Origin: Harmothoe impar | Lineage: Eukaryota > Annelida > Polychaeta > Phyllodocida > Polynoidae | Length of the DNA: 64,000 bases | Reading direction: 5' to 3' | Assembly (NCBI GenBank): GCA_947462335.1 | Contig: OX381714.1 | Span: forward strand, 60,681,800 to 60,745,799 | In this document: positions 1 to 10,659 of the stretch, piece by piece | Numbering within the stretch: position 1 is the stretch's first letter | How the letters are laid out: each line of letters opens with the position of its first letter | Program-made: the position numbers and the translations under genes | Notes under the pieces: generated by a model | Databases searched by the model: none | What the model saw: the letters and a program-made list of their open reading frames with translations, nothing else | Told to the model about the DNA's origin: nothing

Positions 1-198
1 ACACAGGTTACAGCACCCCCGCCTACAAAGAAGACTAGAAAAGCAACGCCAGCTAGGAAAGTCGATGGTAGGAAGAAGAAGAAGAAGGTAGTTACTGAAA
101 AGGAAACTAGAGAGGTTCCTACAGTAATTGAGAAGAAGAAACCCCAAGGACCCATACGTAGAAGTGCTCGTATAGCGGGTCGAGGTGCTGTTACGTAA
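1..198 (+). CDS. C-terminal end of a polyprotein (probably pol/integrase tail), partial
   Basis: Frame 1 is open from the window edge to the TAA at 196-198, giving 65 residues. The peptide is lysine/arginine-rich, with a run of five lysines near residue 27 and an RRSARIAGR ending. Proline-rich basic tails ending in an RRS-x-R-[IV] motif are common at the end of Gypsy-type integrases. No catalytic residue is in view, so the assignment rests on this tail and on the LTR-like structures downstream. It could instead be the end of another basic nuclear protein. Confidence 0.45.
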   Translation, partial: TQVTAPPPTKKTRKATPARKVDGRKKKKKVVTEKETREVPTVIEKKKPQGPIRRSARIAGRGAVT

Positions 199-1144
199 GA
201 GCGGCGGGGCTGGGTTTGTTTGTTGTGGTTACCCGAAATAGTTCGGGTCTCCAAGGACTTACCCGGTAAACCCCGGAAAGTTGCGTAACTGGTGCTGATT
301 GTCAAAAACACAACGAGAAATACCGGATTTTATTCTTTAGTCTTTGTGACGGGAATAATGGTGAAATTGACCAGTAGATGGCATTGGGGTACCCAACGTT
401 CTGCTTTACTAAAGTTAGTTTTGAATGTTTACATGCTATGGTCTGTGAGTTGGTTTCCCATTTAGTACTTGTCGTGATGGTTTCGGATTAGAATCCAATC
501 AAACCTAGTCAGTAATTTTTCTAAGGATAATATGAGGATCCTAATACGAAATATTATGTGGAAAGTACGGGTGGAAAACTCGTTACAACAATATGAGAAA
601 AGGTACTCATACGTATTCCGAATTTGTTCGGACAACCAAAGAAATTTACTTTGACACGTATTTTTTTATAATGTTTGTTTAAAACAGCGTTCTGAAAGTT
701 CATAAGCTATAAATGAGACAGCCGTGACGAACTGAAGAATTGCTATTACTTGAAATGATGTGCAAAAATACAATCCGAGAAAACCCGGCGAAGATTGCAA
801 CTACTACGCAGTTAACTCCGCCACCCGGTTTTCTTCGGATAATACCGGATAACTTCTTCGGGAAGGGCTATCCGGTACCCGTGATCCTTTGCGCTTGGGT
901 GCGCACGCATGCTGGTTTGGCGCGGAAAGCGTCAGTCCTGCACATACCGTTGGAGAGGGTGGATGCGAAGGCACCTCTCTCCGCGTATGTAACACCGGTT
1001 AGAACATCTACATGTGAGGGAGAGAGGAGACACTAAAGTGAGGTAGTACAGGAGGACACATTTGTAACAATTTTCCTGATTTTACTACTCATTTAAGCTC
1101 ATTTTAAGAGTGGGCTCCTCTGGGCCGCCCTCTGTGTAGTTATC
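199..1144. other. Non-coding spacer between the pol-like end and the large ORF
   Basis: Roughly 950 bp with no long frame. It is AT-rich to about 780, then more GC-rich up to the start codon. A small open frame at 740-1036 has no recognisable features. The start codon context at 1145 is TTATCATGGCG, with purine at +4. The downstream ORF may be expressed from a spliced or internally initiated transcript; no clear splice site was settled on. Confidence 0.4.
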
Positions 1145-4100
1145 ATGGCGGATAACTATCCGTCGGGAGACTCCCATAGAAGGAGTCACTCGACGGAAGT
1201 TTCCCCTCTGTCGCAGGAACAGAGAGAGTTGTTAGCTTTGGGGGACCTGGAGTCAACAGCTCCGGTCGAGTATGATCTTCCAAAACGATTTCGGGAGGCA
1301 GATTTACCTAAATTTGTGTATCATCCACCAGCTAAGATGAAGAATAGGGGTGTGAAACGCCAAAATCACAGTAATATCTCGGAGATAAGGAGAGCTGAAA
1401 AGGTTAAAACCACACAGTATCTCCTAGCTCGGGGAGAACATGTTAAGAAACTGGTAGATATGGGTTTATCAGTGGCGCAAGCTAGGGGGTTCGTGTCAGG
1501 GCCGGGGTTAAAAGGACTCGAGGCCGGGGGATTTCCCTTGTTCCAGGTTGGGAATATTGCGTCACCACCTACTTCGGGAGTGACCCGGACTGACCCGAAT
1601 ATGCCCGGGATACCGGTGTACCCGGTCAGTGACATGCCAGTGGGTGCTCCGTGGGGTGCTATGTCGTATGACCGTGCGGATGGTTTACATCCGGTGCATG
1701 GTAACTTTGTACCCGATTGGGATGCCCCTGCACAGTCAACTCCGGAACGTATTCCAACTATGGCAGTAATGCAGTTAGCAGCAAAATTTGAGAAATTTAA
1801 GCCAGATGACGTGATTCCCGGGAGTAAGATATGCAGGGGGGCATATATCCAACAGTTGGACAAATTCAACGAGAGGAAATGTACTAAACTATTCAGACCT
1901 CCTTCCGATAATTCCAAGTCCAGACCCTATACAGGGGAGGTTACTGGGGAGATGGGGAGCCGAGCTAGGCTACCATCCTACGAAGATACGGAAAGGGATT
2001 TGGAGTGGTGGTTAGAATATACTAGTTCAGCAGCACATCAAGCTTACAAGTTCTGGGATGAGGTTATAAAGCAAAGTATGGGGACATACAGGGCTGCCGA
2101 CCTCTCCAACGAAGATAGAGACCGGTTGAAATGGGCGTGGATGACATTTGTCCCGCCAGGTATGCCTACTTATAAACCTGGTAGAGGTTGGAGAATAGGT
2201 TCGGGGCAATGCCCATTCAATGAGTGTATGGATAGAAATCCAATAGCTGAGTATCTGGACCTGTACCAGTTCGCACGACATCTAGTGGAGTTCCACGCGC
2301 ACTCCAAAATGATGTGGCAGTGCCGGGCCAGGCCTAATCGCTCAGTTAAATGTATGAAAGATGGTGAACCTTTCAGCACATCTAGAAAGGGTTGTATGGT
2401 AAGGCATTTAGTGGATGTACACCATATGAAGGCTGAAATTGCCATGTCCAATCTAGACATTCTCGAGAATAGTCCGGAGGCCTTAGGACTCACGGACAGA
2501 GAAAAGTGTGTGAGGGTACCACAGGGGTTGGCATACACCTTAGTGTTTAACCATAACCCGAGAAGGTTGTGGTTGAATCGAAAGGCGTGGCCATACTACC
2601 TTCAGGACTTTCCAGAGAAAGCCTCTGATTATCGTAGTAAAATGGAATTGGCCACTCCGCCTAAAGGTAAAATGCTGTCTGAAGGTAAAACTGTGGACCA
2701 TGGAGTGTACACTCCTGTCTCGGTTACCTTAGGAGAGATGCGGACCACAGGTTCAGAGGAGTCCTCAGCTTCTGCTGAGTTGGACTCATCACCTGACGGC
2801 CGATCTACCCCAACCAAAAGACGTGCTCCGGGGTCTTCCTGTGGGTTTAGTAGGAACACTACTGAATCCAACAAGGAGGGCTCTGGCGGAACATTACCGA
2901 GGGTTGCTGTTAGCCCAAGGCTAGCCTTAGAGGAGAAAATGGTAAATGACCTGTTGGCTTCTCCTGTAGAGGAGGAGGATGACTGTGTATTTGTGGGAGA
3001 GGAGGTAATACCTCCTACCACAATCTCTGAAGCTAGAGGGAACCCGGGAGTGTCAAGGAAGATATTAAAAACAGAAAATACTTCTACTGATAGTCAAGGG
3101 TATGTAACAGGGAAGATAGAGTCAGTAAGTGGGAAAGAGGATTCCAAATCTAAAATGATCTACAGAACGATTGATTTTCAATCTGAGGGAGATGATTGGG
3201 TGGACCAGAAATTCACCCCACCCACAGGCAGGGTTCAATCAAGTAAAACAGGGATGAGGAAGGAACAGGAGATTGGTCGCAGACTATCCTCCGTTCCATC
3301 ACCATCTACCTGTATGGGGGGTCTCTCACTAAACTCTCCATCACCTGGAGTGGGTGAGGAAGATATCTCTTTGGAGTCGGTCCCCCTGCCTAAGCTGACT
3401 GGTGATATTGATCACCCTGAGAATGTAAGTATCAGGAATCTTCTGAAAGAACAGTATGTCACTGGACTGAAAAGTTCATTTGACACACTGGATCTCGCTT
3501 GTCAACTAGCTCTGCAAGGAGCTAGGGCTCAAGCTGAGCAATTGGTAAAAGAAAGTCGTTTGGCCGAATTAGAGAAAGTGGAGACTGCTAAAGCAGAACT
3601 CCTATCTAAAATGTCCGAAATGACTGAGGAGAATGAAGCCCTCAAAAGACAGTTGGGACAACGAGATGACATGGTAGCAACCTCTAGCAGAATAGTAGAT
3701 GATTTGAGATTGAACATTGAAAAATCTCGTATGGAAAGTCAATTTTTAATTGATGATCTCAAAGTCAAGTTGGATCGCAGTAAGGATATGGTCAGTTCTG
3801 CTGAACATAAGCTAACTGCTGCCAGGACTGAAATAAGTCTAAAAACCAAAATTATTCGGAAGTTGGAACACGAAATTGGTGGTCTAACAGAAGAATTTTC
3901 TAGCTATAAAAAGGAAGCTCAGCAGAACGATGACTTCTATGAAGAGTTGGCTGAGTTCTTTGAGGATTGCTATGAGATACCATTGTCAAGTTGGTACGAC
4001 GAGAGTGTGTACAGGGTTGAACGGGGTTCCGCCCCTCTTCCCTTAGGATTTGACGGTGATGCATACGCACAAAGGTTGAGAGCTGACTCCAGGGCTAGTA

Positions 4101-4981
4101 ATACCCCTAGGAGTCCTCCACCTCCATCTACAGAAGATGAGACGCACCTGGCCGACTGCAGTTACGTGGCTGCCACCTCCATGGCCTGTGGGTCATCGGA
4201 GTTGGTTCCTGTGACGTCTGTTCCTAAGACGTCCGTGGCTGTGACGTCTGTTCCGGTGTCACCTGTTCCTGTGACGTCCGTTGCTGTGGCGTCTGTTCCG
4301 GTGTCACCCGTTCCTGTGACGTCTGTGGCTGTGACGTCTGTCCCTGTGTCACCAGTCTCGGTGACACCTGTTGCTGTGACGTCTACCTCTGTGTCGTCTG
4401 ATGCTAAGACGATGCAGTATACTACCATGGGGGTGGACACAACCGTGTCTTCCTTTGAGACTATGGATACTCCAGCCGGGGTGTCCGCTCTAGCGAGGAT
4501 GGTGGTGAATGAACTGCAGACAGAGTCACATAACTCGACTCCTGTCTCAACACCAATACTCGACACCACCTCTTGTCAGTCACCGTACCAGATAACGGAA
4601 AGTGAGACTAGAGAGGCGGTTCAGATACTGATGGAGCTGAACGATGCAATTGCAGAGGCTGACTTACGGCTGTCTATCCGTGATGCTGAGGCGCTTATGG
4701 CTCCTGAAAACGAACTCGAACAATCCATGATGGTGGATCCTCCAATGGACCTACCTGTGACGACTGGTTCTATGTCTGGGAACCATCGTCCATCTACCCT
4801 GGACATTCCTGTATCCATGGCGAATGTAGCTATGGGTGCTCAAATGCATGGTCCTGACCCTGACGCTTCGCAGCTAGGGTTTGGGATGGACATATCCATT
4901 GAGATGAGTGACAATCGACCTAGTGAATGTATGTCTCCAGTGTCCAGAAACGAAGAACTTTTGCTGAGTGGCGAGTCATAA
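1145..4981 (+). CDS. 1278-aa zinc-finger/coiled-coil protein in the 3' (env) position of the retroelement
   Basis: Single uninterrupted ORF, ATG at 1145 and TAA at 4979-4981; I do not recognise a named family. Visible parts: a polar N-terminus rich in charged residues (1-110); a Gly/Pro-rich stretch (110-200); a Trp-rich segment (EWWLEY near 287, WAW near 330); a paired C2H2-like region with C356-x4-C361 ... H379-x4-H384 and C393-x9-C403 ... H421-x4-H426; a Ser/Pro/acidic linker (about 505-790); a heptad-rich coiled coil (about 795-935); and a Val/Thr/Pro/Ser repeat region (about 1020-1085). No signal peptide or membrane segment is seen, so it does not resemble an envelope glycoprotein. By inference it may be a nucleic-acid-binding accessory or gag-like protein. 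An intact frame of this length in an otherwise decayed region suggests recent selection or recent insertion. Confidence 0.7.
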   Translation: MADNYPSGDSHRRSHSTEVSPLSQEQRELLALGDLESTAPVEYDLPKRFREADLPKFVYHPPAKMKNRGVKRQNHSNISEIRRAEKVKTTQYLLARGEHVKKLVDMGLSVAQARGFVSGPGLKGLEAGGFPLFQVGNIASPPTSGVTRTDPNMPGIPVYPVSDMPVGAPWGAMSYDRADGLHPVHGNFVPDWDAPAQSTPERIPTMAVMQLAAKFEKFKPDDVIPGSKICRGAYIQQLDKFNERKCTKLFRPPSDNSKSRPYTGEVTGEMGSRARLPSYEDTERDLEWWLEYTSSAAHQAYKFWDEVIKQSMGTYRAADLSNEDRDRLKWAWMTFVPPGMPTYKPGRGWRIGSGQCPFNECMDRNPIAEYLDLYQFARHLVEFHAHSKMMWQCRARPNRSVKCMKDGEPFSTSRKGCMVRHLVDVHHMKAEIAMSNLDILENSPEALGLTDREKCVRVPQGLAYTLVFNHNPRRLWLNRKAWPYYLQDFPEKASDYRSKMELATPPKGKMLSEGKTVDHGVYTPVSVTLGEMRTTGSEESSASAELDSSPDGRSTPTKRRAPGSSCGFSRNTTESNKEGSGGTLPRVAVSPRLALEEKMVNDLLASPVEEEDDCVFVGEEVIPPTTISEARGNPGVSRKILKTENTSTDSQGYVTGKIESVSGKEDSKSKMIYRTIDFQSEGDDWVDQKFTPPTGRVQSSKTGMRKEQEIGRRLSSVPSPSTCMGGLSLNSPSPGVGEEDISLESVPLPKLTGDIDHPENVSIRNLLKEQYVTGLKSSFDTLDLACQLALQGARAQAEQLVKESRLAELEKVETAKAELLSKMSEMTEENEALKRQLGQRDDMVATSSRIVDDLRLNIEKSRMESQFLIDDLKVKLDRSKDMVSSAEHKLTAARTEISLKTKIIRKLEHEIGGLTEEFSSYKKEAQQNDDFYEELAEFFEDCYEIPLSSWYDESVYRVERGSAPLPLGFDGDAYAQRLRADSRASNTPRSPPPPSTEDETHLADCSYVAATSMACGSSELVPVTSVPKTSVAVTSVPVSPVPVTSVAVASVPVSPVPVTSVAVTSVPVSPVSVTPVAVTSTSVSSDAKTMQYTTMGVDTTVSSFETMDTPAGVSALARMVVNELQTESHNSTPVSTPILDTTSCQSPYQITESETREAVQILMELNDAIAEADLRLSIRDAEALMAPENELEQSMMVDPPMDLPVTTGSMSGNHRPSTLDIPVSMANVAMGAQMHGPDPDASQLGFGMDISIEMSDNRPSECMSPVSRNEELLLSGES
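4200..4395 (+). repeat. Coding minisatellite (Val-Pro-Val-Thr-Ser repeats)
   Basis: Inside the large ORF, units of about 15 nt built on GTGACGTCTGT / GTGTCACCTGT recur, encoding alternating PVTSV, AVTSV and PVSPV. The period is a multiple of three, so the frame is kept. The encoded segment is low-complexity and probably a disordered linker. Confidence 0.8.
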
Positions 4982-6465
4982 AAACATTCCCAGTTGCAGC
5001 ATATATGGAACCTCTACCATGTGTCGTCATCAAGGTTGAACTGGTGCAGTAGTGGGGTTGTTAGTACACCACGGATCATATGATGCTTTATACTATAGAC
5101 TATAAGTCACAAGGTGACTAGATAGATATATATATTTATAAAAGACTGAGATGACAAGAACAGTGGATCATTATCACCTATTTATGAAAAGACTTTGATA
5201 TGATCTAGGTTTGCAGTTATCGCTATATATGAAACTGTTAAAACCATCACCAAAGAGTGTTCTATATATTTTTTGCCATAAGACAGTATTTGTGAAACGG
5301 GTTCTGTTTGAGTTGATGACATATGCTATAGGTATGATTATTGTATGCCGATTGGGATACTCAGATTTAACCGTCCAATGAGTAAAGGTATGAGGGACTG
5401 GATCCTGATGATACCTACTGAGATGAAAAGTTGCTTGACTACATTCGTACTATGTGTAGATCTGTGGTAATAACATATCAATGAACCTGAAAAACGCAAA
5501 ATTTATTCAGGTACTGAGAGTGGAAATTGCGTAAGTTGTTATGGAGATCTGTAGGCTCCCGTTGATTACTTTCAGAAGGAAGGTATCGAGTGAGGAGCCG
5601 GGTCATTCTATTTTTCAGCTTGCTGCGTTTTTGATCTTTGAACTAAGTGTGGAGACTAATTCTCCCTGAATCGTTGAAATATGTTACGCCAACACTAGAT
5701 CTGATTGCTTACGGTATTCCTATATGGAGAATGTCACTTGTATTATTGTGTGAAGACACCCATGTGACCATGGTGCATAAGGTTTTGGAGACCTTGATTG
5801 GATTGAAAACTGCATTTACCGGATCTACGCTATATGTTCATTTATTCCAAAAATATTGATCTTTCAAACCTTACTCTGGCACGTAAAGCGAGTGAGTCTA
5901 TTCATATAGACGGGTTGGGTCAAGGTTTACTATAAAGTCGACACTTGCCACCTTTTTTGTTTCCAATATGTCTTGTACTAAAACTTGGTAACTTTTAAGG
6001 AGAAGTGCTCATATTTGATCTGTATGTATACGATACCTGTTGTAACAAATCGTTTTCGATGAGACATGGTTAGTATGCGATAAATGTGTCTTGAAGGTTT
6101 TATATATTTTTTTATGATATATAAGTCAAGTTTGTTTTATAGGGCTTGACTGGCTGTGTGGAGTTTATCCTCTTAGTCCCATAAATCATGACTGTTATTG
6201 AAGGATTATACTCGATTATTGTGTAACTGGATCCTGATGGTTGATATGATTGACGTTAATATCAAAAAGGATGAATACATATCTATGATACCCAAGAAAT
6301 ATATTAGTGGTTCTAATAGAAAGAGTTACGCTTGCCTCCACTATGTATATGTTTGGAGACAATATATTTGTTTTTTGGGTTGTTTGGAGATAAAATTTGT
6401 CATTTGTATTAAGGTAGTATAATAATACTGCACTTAGTGCTGCTATTTAGACGCTGTGATATTGT
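4982..6465. other. Long non-coding 3' trailer of the retroelement
   Basis: About 1.5 kb between the ORF stop and the purine tract, AT-rich, no frame above 75 codons and no repeat family shared with the rest of the window. Such a trailer is long for an LTR element; it may hold RNA export, packaging or antisense signals, or decayed coding sequence. Confidence 0.5.
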
Positions 6466-6479
6466 CTGAAGGGGGGTAG
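6466..6479 (+). promoter_or_regulatory. Polypurine tract for plus-strand priming
   Basis: Sequence TGAAGGGGGGTAG lies immediately before the TGTAGTGGG left edge of the LTR. A purine run ending a few bases before a TG dinucleotide is the expected primer site in LTR element replication. Confidence 0.55.
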
Positions 6480-6588
6480 TGTAGTGGGTCGCCGCTGTAC
6501 TATTTCTAGGGAACCAGTTGGAGTTATATTTGGTATATGTGTTGTCGTGTATCCAGGCCGCACTCCTGTCTACTGCCGAGTATAAGGT

Positions 6589-6596
6589 TATATAAG
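6589..6596 (+). promoter_or_regulatory. TATA box of the LTR promoter
   Basis: TATATAAG, about 110 bp into the LTR. Transcription would start near 6620, upstream of the AATAAA signal, as required for a terminally redundant transcript. Confidence 0.45.
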
Positions 6597-7172
6597 CCCA
6601 CCTGAGGAATGGTGGAGCGCGGCCTGGTTATGTGCATTGAGCCGTGACCGCCACGTGTCACCCGACATATCTCGGGTACAGTGTCGGCTCGGATGCACCG
6701 GCGCGTGGTTACCCGGAGTTCCTCGGGAACTCAAGTGTTTACGAGTAATGGAGAGAATTACATAACGACCAGTACATAAGACCTGGAGTTCTGCTAATCG
6801 AGGACCCAGTCTTGCTGCGCACTTCGGCCAGCTTGGCTGCTCCACAACAGAGCTTCCCCGAACTCTGTTGTACCTTTTAGGCCTAGTCCTGTCGCTGCTT
6901 CCACCTTGGTCACCCTGCGTCTCTCTCTGTTCTACCCTCTGGGGGAACTAGAGGAGATAGACGCACTGGTGTACAACTCCGGGTACAGAACTCCCTACGG
7001 GGGAGTCTGTCCCAAGAGGAGTTAACCAAGATGGAAGAGAGCATTGGAACTCGGGAACTATGTACTAGACCGTGAGCGTATACCTCCTGTATGTTCATAT
7101 GACCACTGGTGTTCAGAAGCCTATTTGATTATTGCTATCCGTCTGTATGATTACGAGCCGTATGTCAGAATG

Positions 7173-7178
7173 AATAAA
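7173..7178 (+). terminator. Polyadenylation signal in the LTR
   Basis: AATAAA followed by a GTGTAATTTCTG stretch. It lies about 85 bp before the proposed LTR right end. Confidence 0.5.
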
Positions 7179-7285
7179 GTGTAATTTCTGAACAACCTAT
7201 TTTCGAATCTGGAGTTTTTCATAGCCGATGTCTATCTTAGAATAGCCAACAGCTACACTAGCAAACTTTATGATTAATTTTGGCG

Positions 7286-7607
7286 TAAGGCCAAAAAAAA
7301 AAGATGTGTTTCAGGTTACATGGTCGGAAAATCTAGGGTAGGTAGGTCGGATTTTTTTTTTTTTTTAGATTATATTTATTTTTTACTTTGGCCTGAAATG
7401 TACCCAAAAATCGACTCACAAACTTCAATGCTGACTCGGGGACAACCATCTCGACTCGTGAACTATCAAATCGACCCCTAAATAGCCCCAAAATGACCTA
7501 AAATATAAACATTTTTTCAAATTTGCATAAAAATTTCTAGGGTCTGCCCTGTTATATTAGGTAGGGTCGGGTAACCTGAAACACACCTTTTTTTAATTTG
7601 GCCTTAT
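7286..7607. mobile_element. Family F MITE, copy 1
   Basis: Terminal inverted repeats: TAAGGCCAAAAAAAA then GTGTTTCAGGTTAC on the left; GTAACCTGAAACACAC then TTTGGCCTTA on the right. Flanking TA on both sides fits a TA target duplication (Tc1/mariner-like). The interior holds GGTCGG and GGTCGGG motifs next to the inverted repeats. Best full copy of the family in the window. Confidence 0.75.
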
Positions 7608-7973
7608 TGTCACTAGTACTGTCCGTCACAGATCCATCACCCATTTTATACGGACTTCCTTTACGGATTTGCAGCAAAATGATTTGAGACCCTGGTGGCA
7701 GCAATGTTTACATGGATACCAATATGAGAGTGACTTCTCTCCATAAATCAAGCTACCCGCTACACAAATGCTACAGCGTCGGATGTGGCAGGCCATTTGC
7801 AGGATGAGATGGGGGAAAGGGATTCAGAAAACCTGGCCATTAGGGATCTGCATGCAGGAGGGTTATTACCAAGATTAATAACCGAAGAGAAAAATGAATG
7901 TTATTATTAGAAGGGGTGGGGTGGAGTGTCCCATAACCATTCACTCCCTCTTCCAAGCAGTGCAGTGCCCTCC

Positions 7974-8329
7974 TAAGGCCAGACCAAAAAAAAGTAGGTC
8001 AATGGATTTTGCGCACCTTATTTCGGAAATGGACATTTTTTGTCAATGGATTTCGCTCGCCTCATTTTTTTCAAAATTGAGATTTTTTTTTTTTTTTCAA
8101 ATTTTCTTCCAGTAGTTCCCCCAGAGCAACCAATAAATTGTTATGTTAGGGGTCCACTAAAAACTTTTGTCAGAGGCTGGTGAAAAAAAAAAAGTCGCTC
8201 CCTCCAGTTTTCCATGGACAAAGTCCAAAAAAAATTTCTTAAATTAATTTTTTTTAAATTTCGCTCGCTTGCACCATTTTTTGAAAAGTGAAATCCATTG
8301 ACCAACTTTTTTTTTTGGTGTGGCCTAAG
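7974..8329. mobile_element. MITE with TAAGGCCAGACC ends
   Basis: Left end TAAGGCCAGACCAAAAAAAA followed by GTCAATGGATTT; right end AAATCCATTGACCAAC followed by GGTGTGGCCTA. Arms match over about 35 bp. TA at both edges. The left end is related in sequence to family F. Confidence 0.7.
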
Positions 8330-8358
8330 GTAGCCTATATCCTACCACCTGCACCACA

Positions 8359-8802
8359 ATGCCATTACTTTATTACTATTACCCATTGCCAAGGCCACAA
8401 CCAACCCCTGTTTCTACTAGTAGCAACACTGATAATCTAAATAGTCCGGATAATATTTACATACAGCATATAGCGGATAGATTGCGAAATGCTAGGAATA
8501 GGCTACATTACATGAGCAGAGCCAAGATCTCACGAGATTGCTGGTGTCAGTATACATCCAGCGTTTGCTGGAACGAGTCCACACCAGTTAGAGTGCTATA
8601 CGTGTTCACTATAGACATTACCGTCCCCCATCACCATCCATTGCTACCTGCAATCAGACCCAGTCCAATCACCATCACCGGCCGGCTGCCTATTACCTGC
8701 TACTCACACCAAAGAGCTAGAACAATAAGAGGGTTCACTAGAGATCGTTATATAGTTCCTCCTATAAATGGGAGACACCATCTTAATGTGGTACAGGTAT
8801 AG
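8359..8802 (+). other. Unrecognised 147-codon open frame, coding status doubtful
   Basis: ATG-initiated frame starting with a run of tyrosines and prolines, then a polar helical-looking stretch (IADRLRNARNRL) near residues 38-49. No motif is recognised, no good promoter or splice signal is evident, and it lies between two repeats. It could be chance, or a relic of a transposon protein. Confidence 0.12.
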
Positions 8803-8818
8803 CTTTTCAGAGGTCCAG

Positions 8819-8896
8819 CTCACACAACCTCATTAGGGTAGGGCTTTAGACTCTGACTCAGAGGGTCCAAGGTTCTAGCCCCGGTCAAGCCGGGCA
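8819..8896 (+). pseudogene. tRNA-like relic or tRNA-derived SINE head
   Basis: An A-box-like CCTCATTAGGGTAGGGC is followed by an anticodon-arm-like CTCTGACTCAGAG and a B-box-like GGTTCTAGCCC, spaced as in a tRNA. A T-rich run (GTTTTTGTTTTTT) from about 8901 would end pol III transcription. The acceptor stem is not convincing, so this is a degenerate copy. Confidence 0.4.
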
Positions 8897-9521
8897 AAAT
8901 GTTTTTGTTTTTTAATCATAGGTGTAAGATGCATTTCTGACACTCACCCTAGTGGAAGAACCCCATGTAAATGTTATGTCAACTAAGAATTTATTAGAAT
9001 TACCAACCATATGTGGTATGGCTCACACAACAGGTTACTGACGAGCCTATCACAACTTTGTTGCTTGCATTTATTGACCATAATATGTCCGTGTGTAATT
9101 AATCAGTATTTTCATATGAAAGAAAATATCTCCATACACCAGGTCGAAATAACGATCAATAACTGTTTGGTTGTGTACAAAAGACTATATACACCATGAG
9201 ACATACAACGAAAGCATCGTCAAACTTTAAAACCTTTTTCAAGCAATAAAGTTTAAATTTGTTTAAAAAAAACAAAAAACGTGCGTAGATGGCTGCACAA
9301 TGGACGTGATTGCCATGGGGACTAGCCACCTTAAGAGCCTACTATATTGGCAGTGCTGGTCTTTGGTATATTGCCTGGAGTGAGCCTTCTTAGCATTATT
9401 CACCCTTTGCAGACACCAAGTCCCATCACCACTTCCTGTTACCTACTTCCGGTTACCAGGCACCGAGACCAATTCGTGGAACCACATCTAATATCGCCCA
9501 CACAGCGTCCCAAACACATCT

Positions 9522-9935
9522 GACCCTCTAAGGGCCGCATAGTGCTTTAATGGGGGTATATATACCTTGGTCGTCATGATGCATGAATGCAGCCCTGAGG
9601 TGTCTATTCGCCAGGGCTGCATTCATGCATCATGCCGATCCAATCAGGATTGTTCACATATCTACCTTGTGTGGTGGACATGATGCTTGAATGCAGCTCG
9701 GGTGAGTTACTTGCCAGGGCTGCATCCGGGATGGATTCAGGGGGCAGACCAGTCGTGCGCCCCCCTATTTTTTGTACATTTTAATGTAAAAATGTTCAAT
9801 ACCTCTAGTACATTGGCTATCACGTCCCCCCCCCCCCCTTTCCCAAAATCCTGGATCCGCCCCTGTGCAGTTTTCATGCACCATGACAGTAGTTAGCACA
9901 ATGAATTAAAGTACTATGCGACCCTTAAAGGGTTT
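9522..9935. mobile_element. Family A element interrupted by a hAT-like insertion
   Basis: Left end AGGGCCGCATAGTGC, right end GACCCTTAAAGGGTTT. The first palindrome (9577-9634) is readable; the second is split by the element at 9729-9866. The TTAA edges have decayed. Confidence 0.75.
9729..9866. mobile_element. Short hAT-like element nested in family A
   Basis: Left part GGGATGGATTCAGGGGG and right part CCTGGATCCGCCCCTG are diverged inverted ends. The host sequence is duplicated at the junctions: GCTGCAT before and a GTGCAG-like stretch after. The right end resembles the CAGTGGCGGATCCAGG end of the element at 45494-45800. Confidence 0.5.
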
Positions 9936-10247
9936 GTTAAATGGCAGTTCCTTCTATACAATAGTCCCAGCTAATGCAAATCACCCCCCCCCTCCCACTT
10001 CCAAGCATCCGCCTTAGCCTTTACCATTTAACGGGAAGTAAATCTTTATTGGGGCCCAGGGAGTCCACTCAAACCAGCTGTAAAGATCGGCTTTTATGCA
10101 TGATGGTATATACACGTTTATATTGTATAGAAACAGAGTCCAACATTGCCAGATCGTAAAAGTAAAGCACAGTATCGTGCTATAGAGTCCAGCATGCCAT
10201 ATATACACGACTATCATTAAAATACCTGACCCTCAACAGTTGATTTC

Positions 10248-10642
10248 CAGTCTATACGAAAACTTTTTCACCATGCAGGACATTCGGTCCTGCAGATTTT
10301 TTCCTTCGCAGGCCCGGCTCAATTTTTGCAGGCCCCAATATCTCAGTACAATCTTGCTATTTAGAAATGAACTATAAAGCAAGTGTTTGTACTAACAATG
10401 ATAATGAATAGGGTTTCCCTATATAAATTACTGAAGAAACATTACAGAAAATAATCAAGCTTTCTGTTTTATGCTGTAAAAACCTTAATAATGGTCCGAT
10501 TTACCAGCCGTAAAAAATGGCATATAAGCAGGAATCTCTTGAATACAGCCAGTCATTTGGGCCGGCAGTAGCCCTCTTTCTGCCGGACCGGCAGAGTTTT
10601 TGCCGGCTATAGCCGGTGTCCGGCAGGTTTTCGTATAGACTG
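10248..10642. mobile_element. Family B element, copy 1 (395 bp)
   Basis: Perfect ends CAGTCTATACGAAAAC ... GTTTTCGTATAGACTG. Both edges carry GATTTC (10242-10247 and 10643-10648), a 6-bp target duplication. The interior has GCAGGAC and GGTCCTGCAG blocks shared with the other B copies. No transposase frame. Confidence 0.8.
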
Positions 10643-10659
10643 GATTTCGGAAATTTTCC

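Larger units (their letters stand above)
1..7258 (+). mobile_element. 3' portion of an LTR retrotransposon (Gypsy-like), 5' end outside the window
   Basis: Seen in order: an ORF end with a basic tail (1-198), a spacer, a 3837-nt intact ORF, a non-coding trailer, a G-run purine tract at 6466-6479 and a terminal block with TGTAG at its left edge and CTACA at its right edge (6480-7258). A polypurine tract directly before a TG...CA block holding a TATA box and AATAAA is the standard 3' end of LTR retrotransposons. The intact large ORF argues for a young insertion. The 5' LTR, gag and most of pol lie upstream of the window, so the clade cannot be set. The alternative, that the large ORF is a single-exon host gene beside a solo LTR, is less likely. 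Confidence 0.65.
6480..7258 (+). repeat. 3' long terminal repeat (about 779 bp)
   Basis: Left edge TGTAGTGGGTC, right edge CAGCTACA, giving 5-bp inverted ends TGTAG/CTACA. It contains TATATAAG at 6589-6596 and AATAAA at 7173-7178 in the right order for U3-R-U5. The right boundary is inferred from the inverted end only, since the 5' LTR is not available for comparison; the true end could lie a few tens of bases away. Confidence 0.5.

Noticed and set aside
1366..4818. Several minus-strand frames inside the large ORF
   Set aside because: Shadow frames of the 1278-codon ORF; no independent evidence.
9430..9453. Pair of ETS sites (ACTTCCTGT and ACTTCCGGT)
   Set aside because: Two short matches only, with no nearby start site or coding segment.
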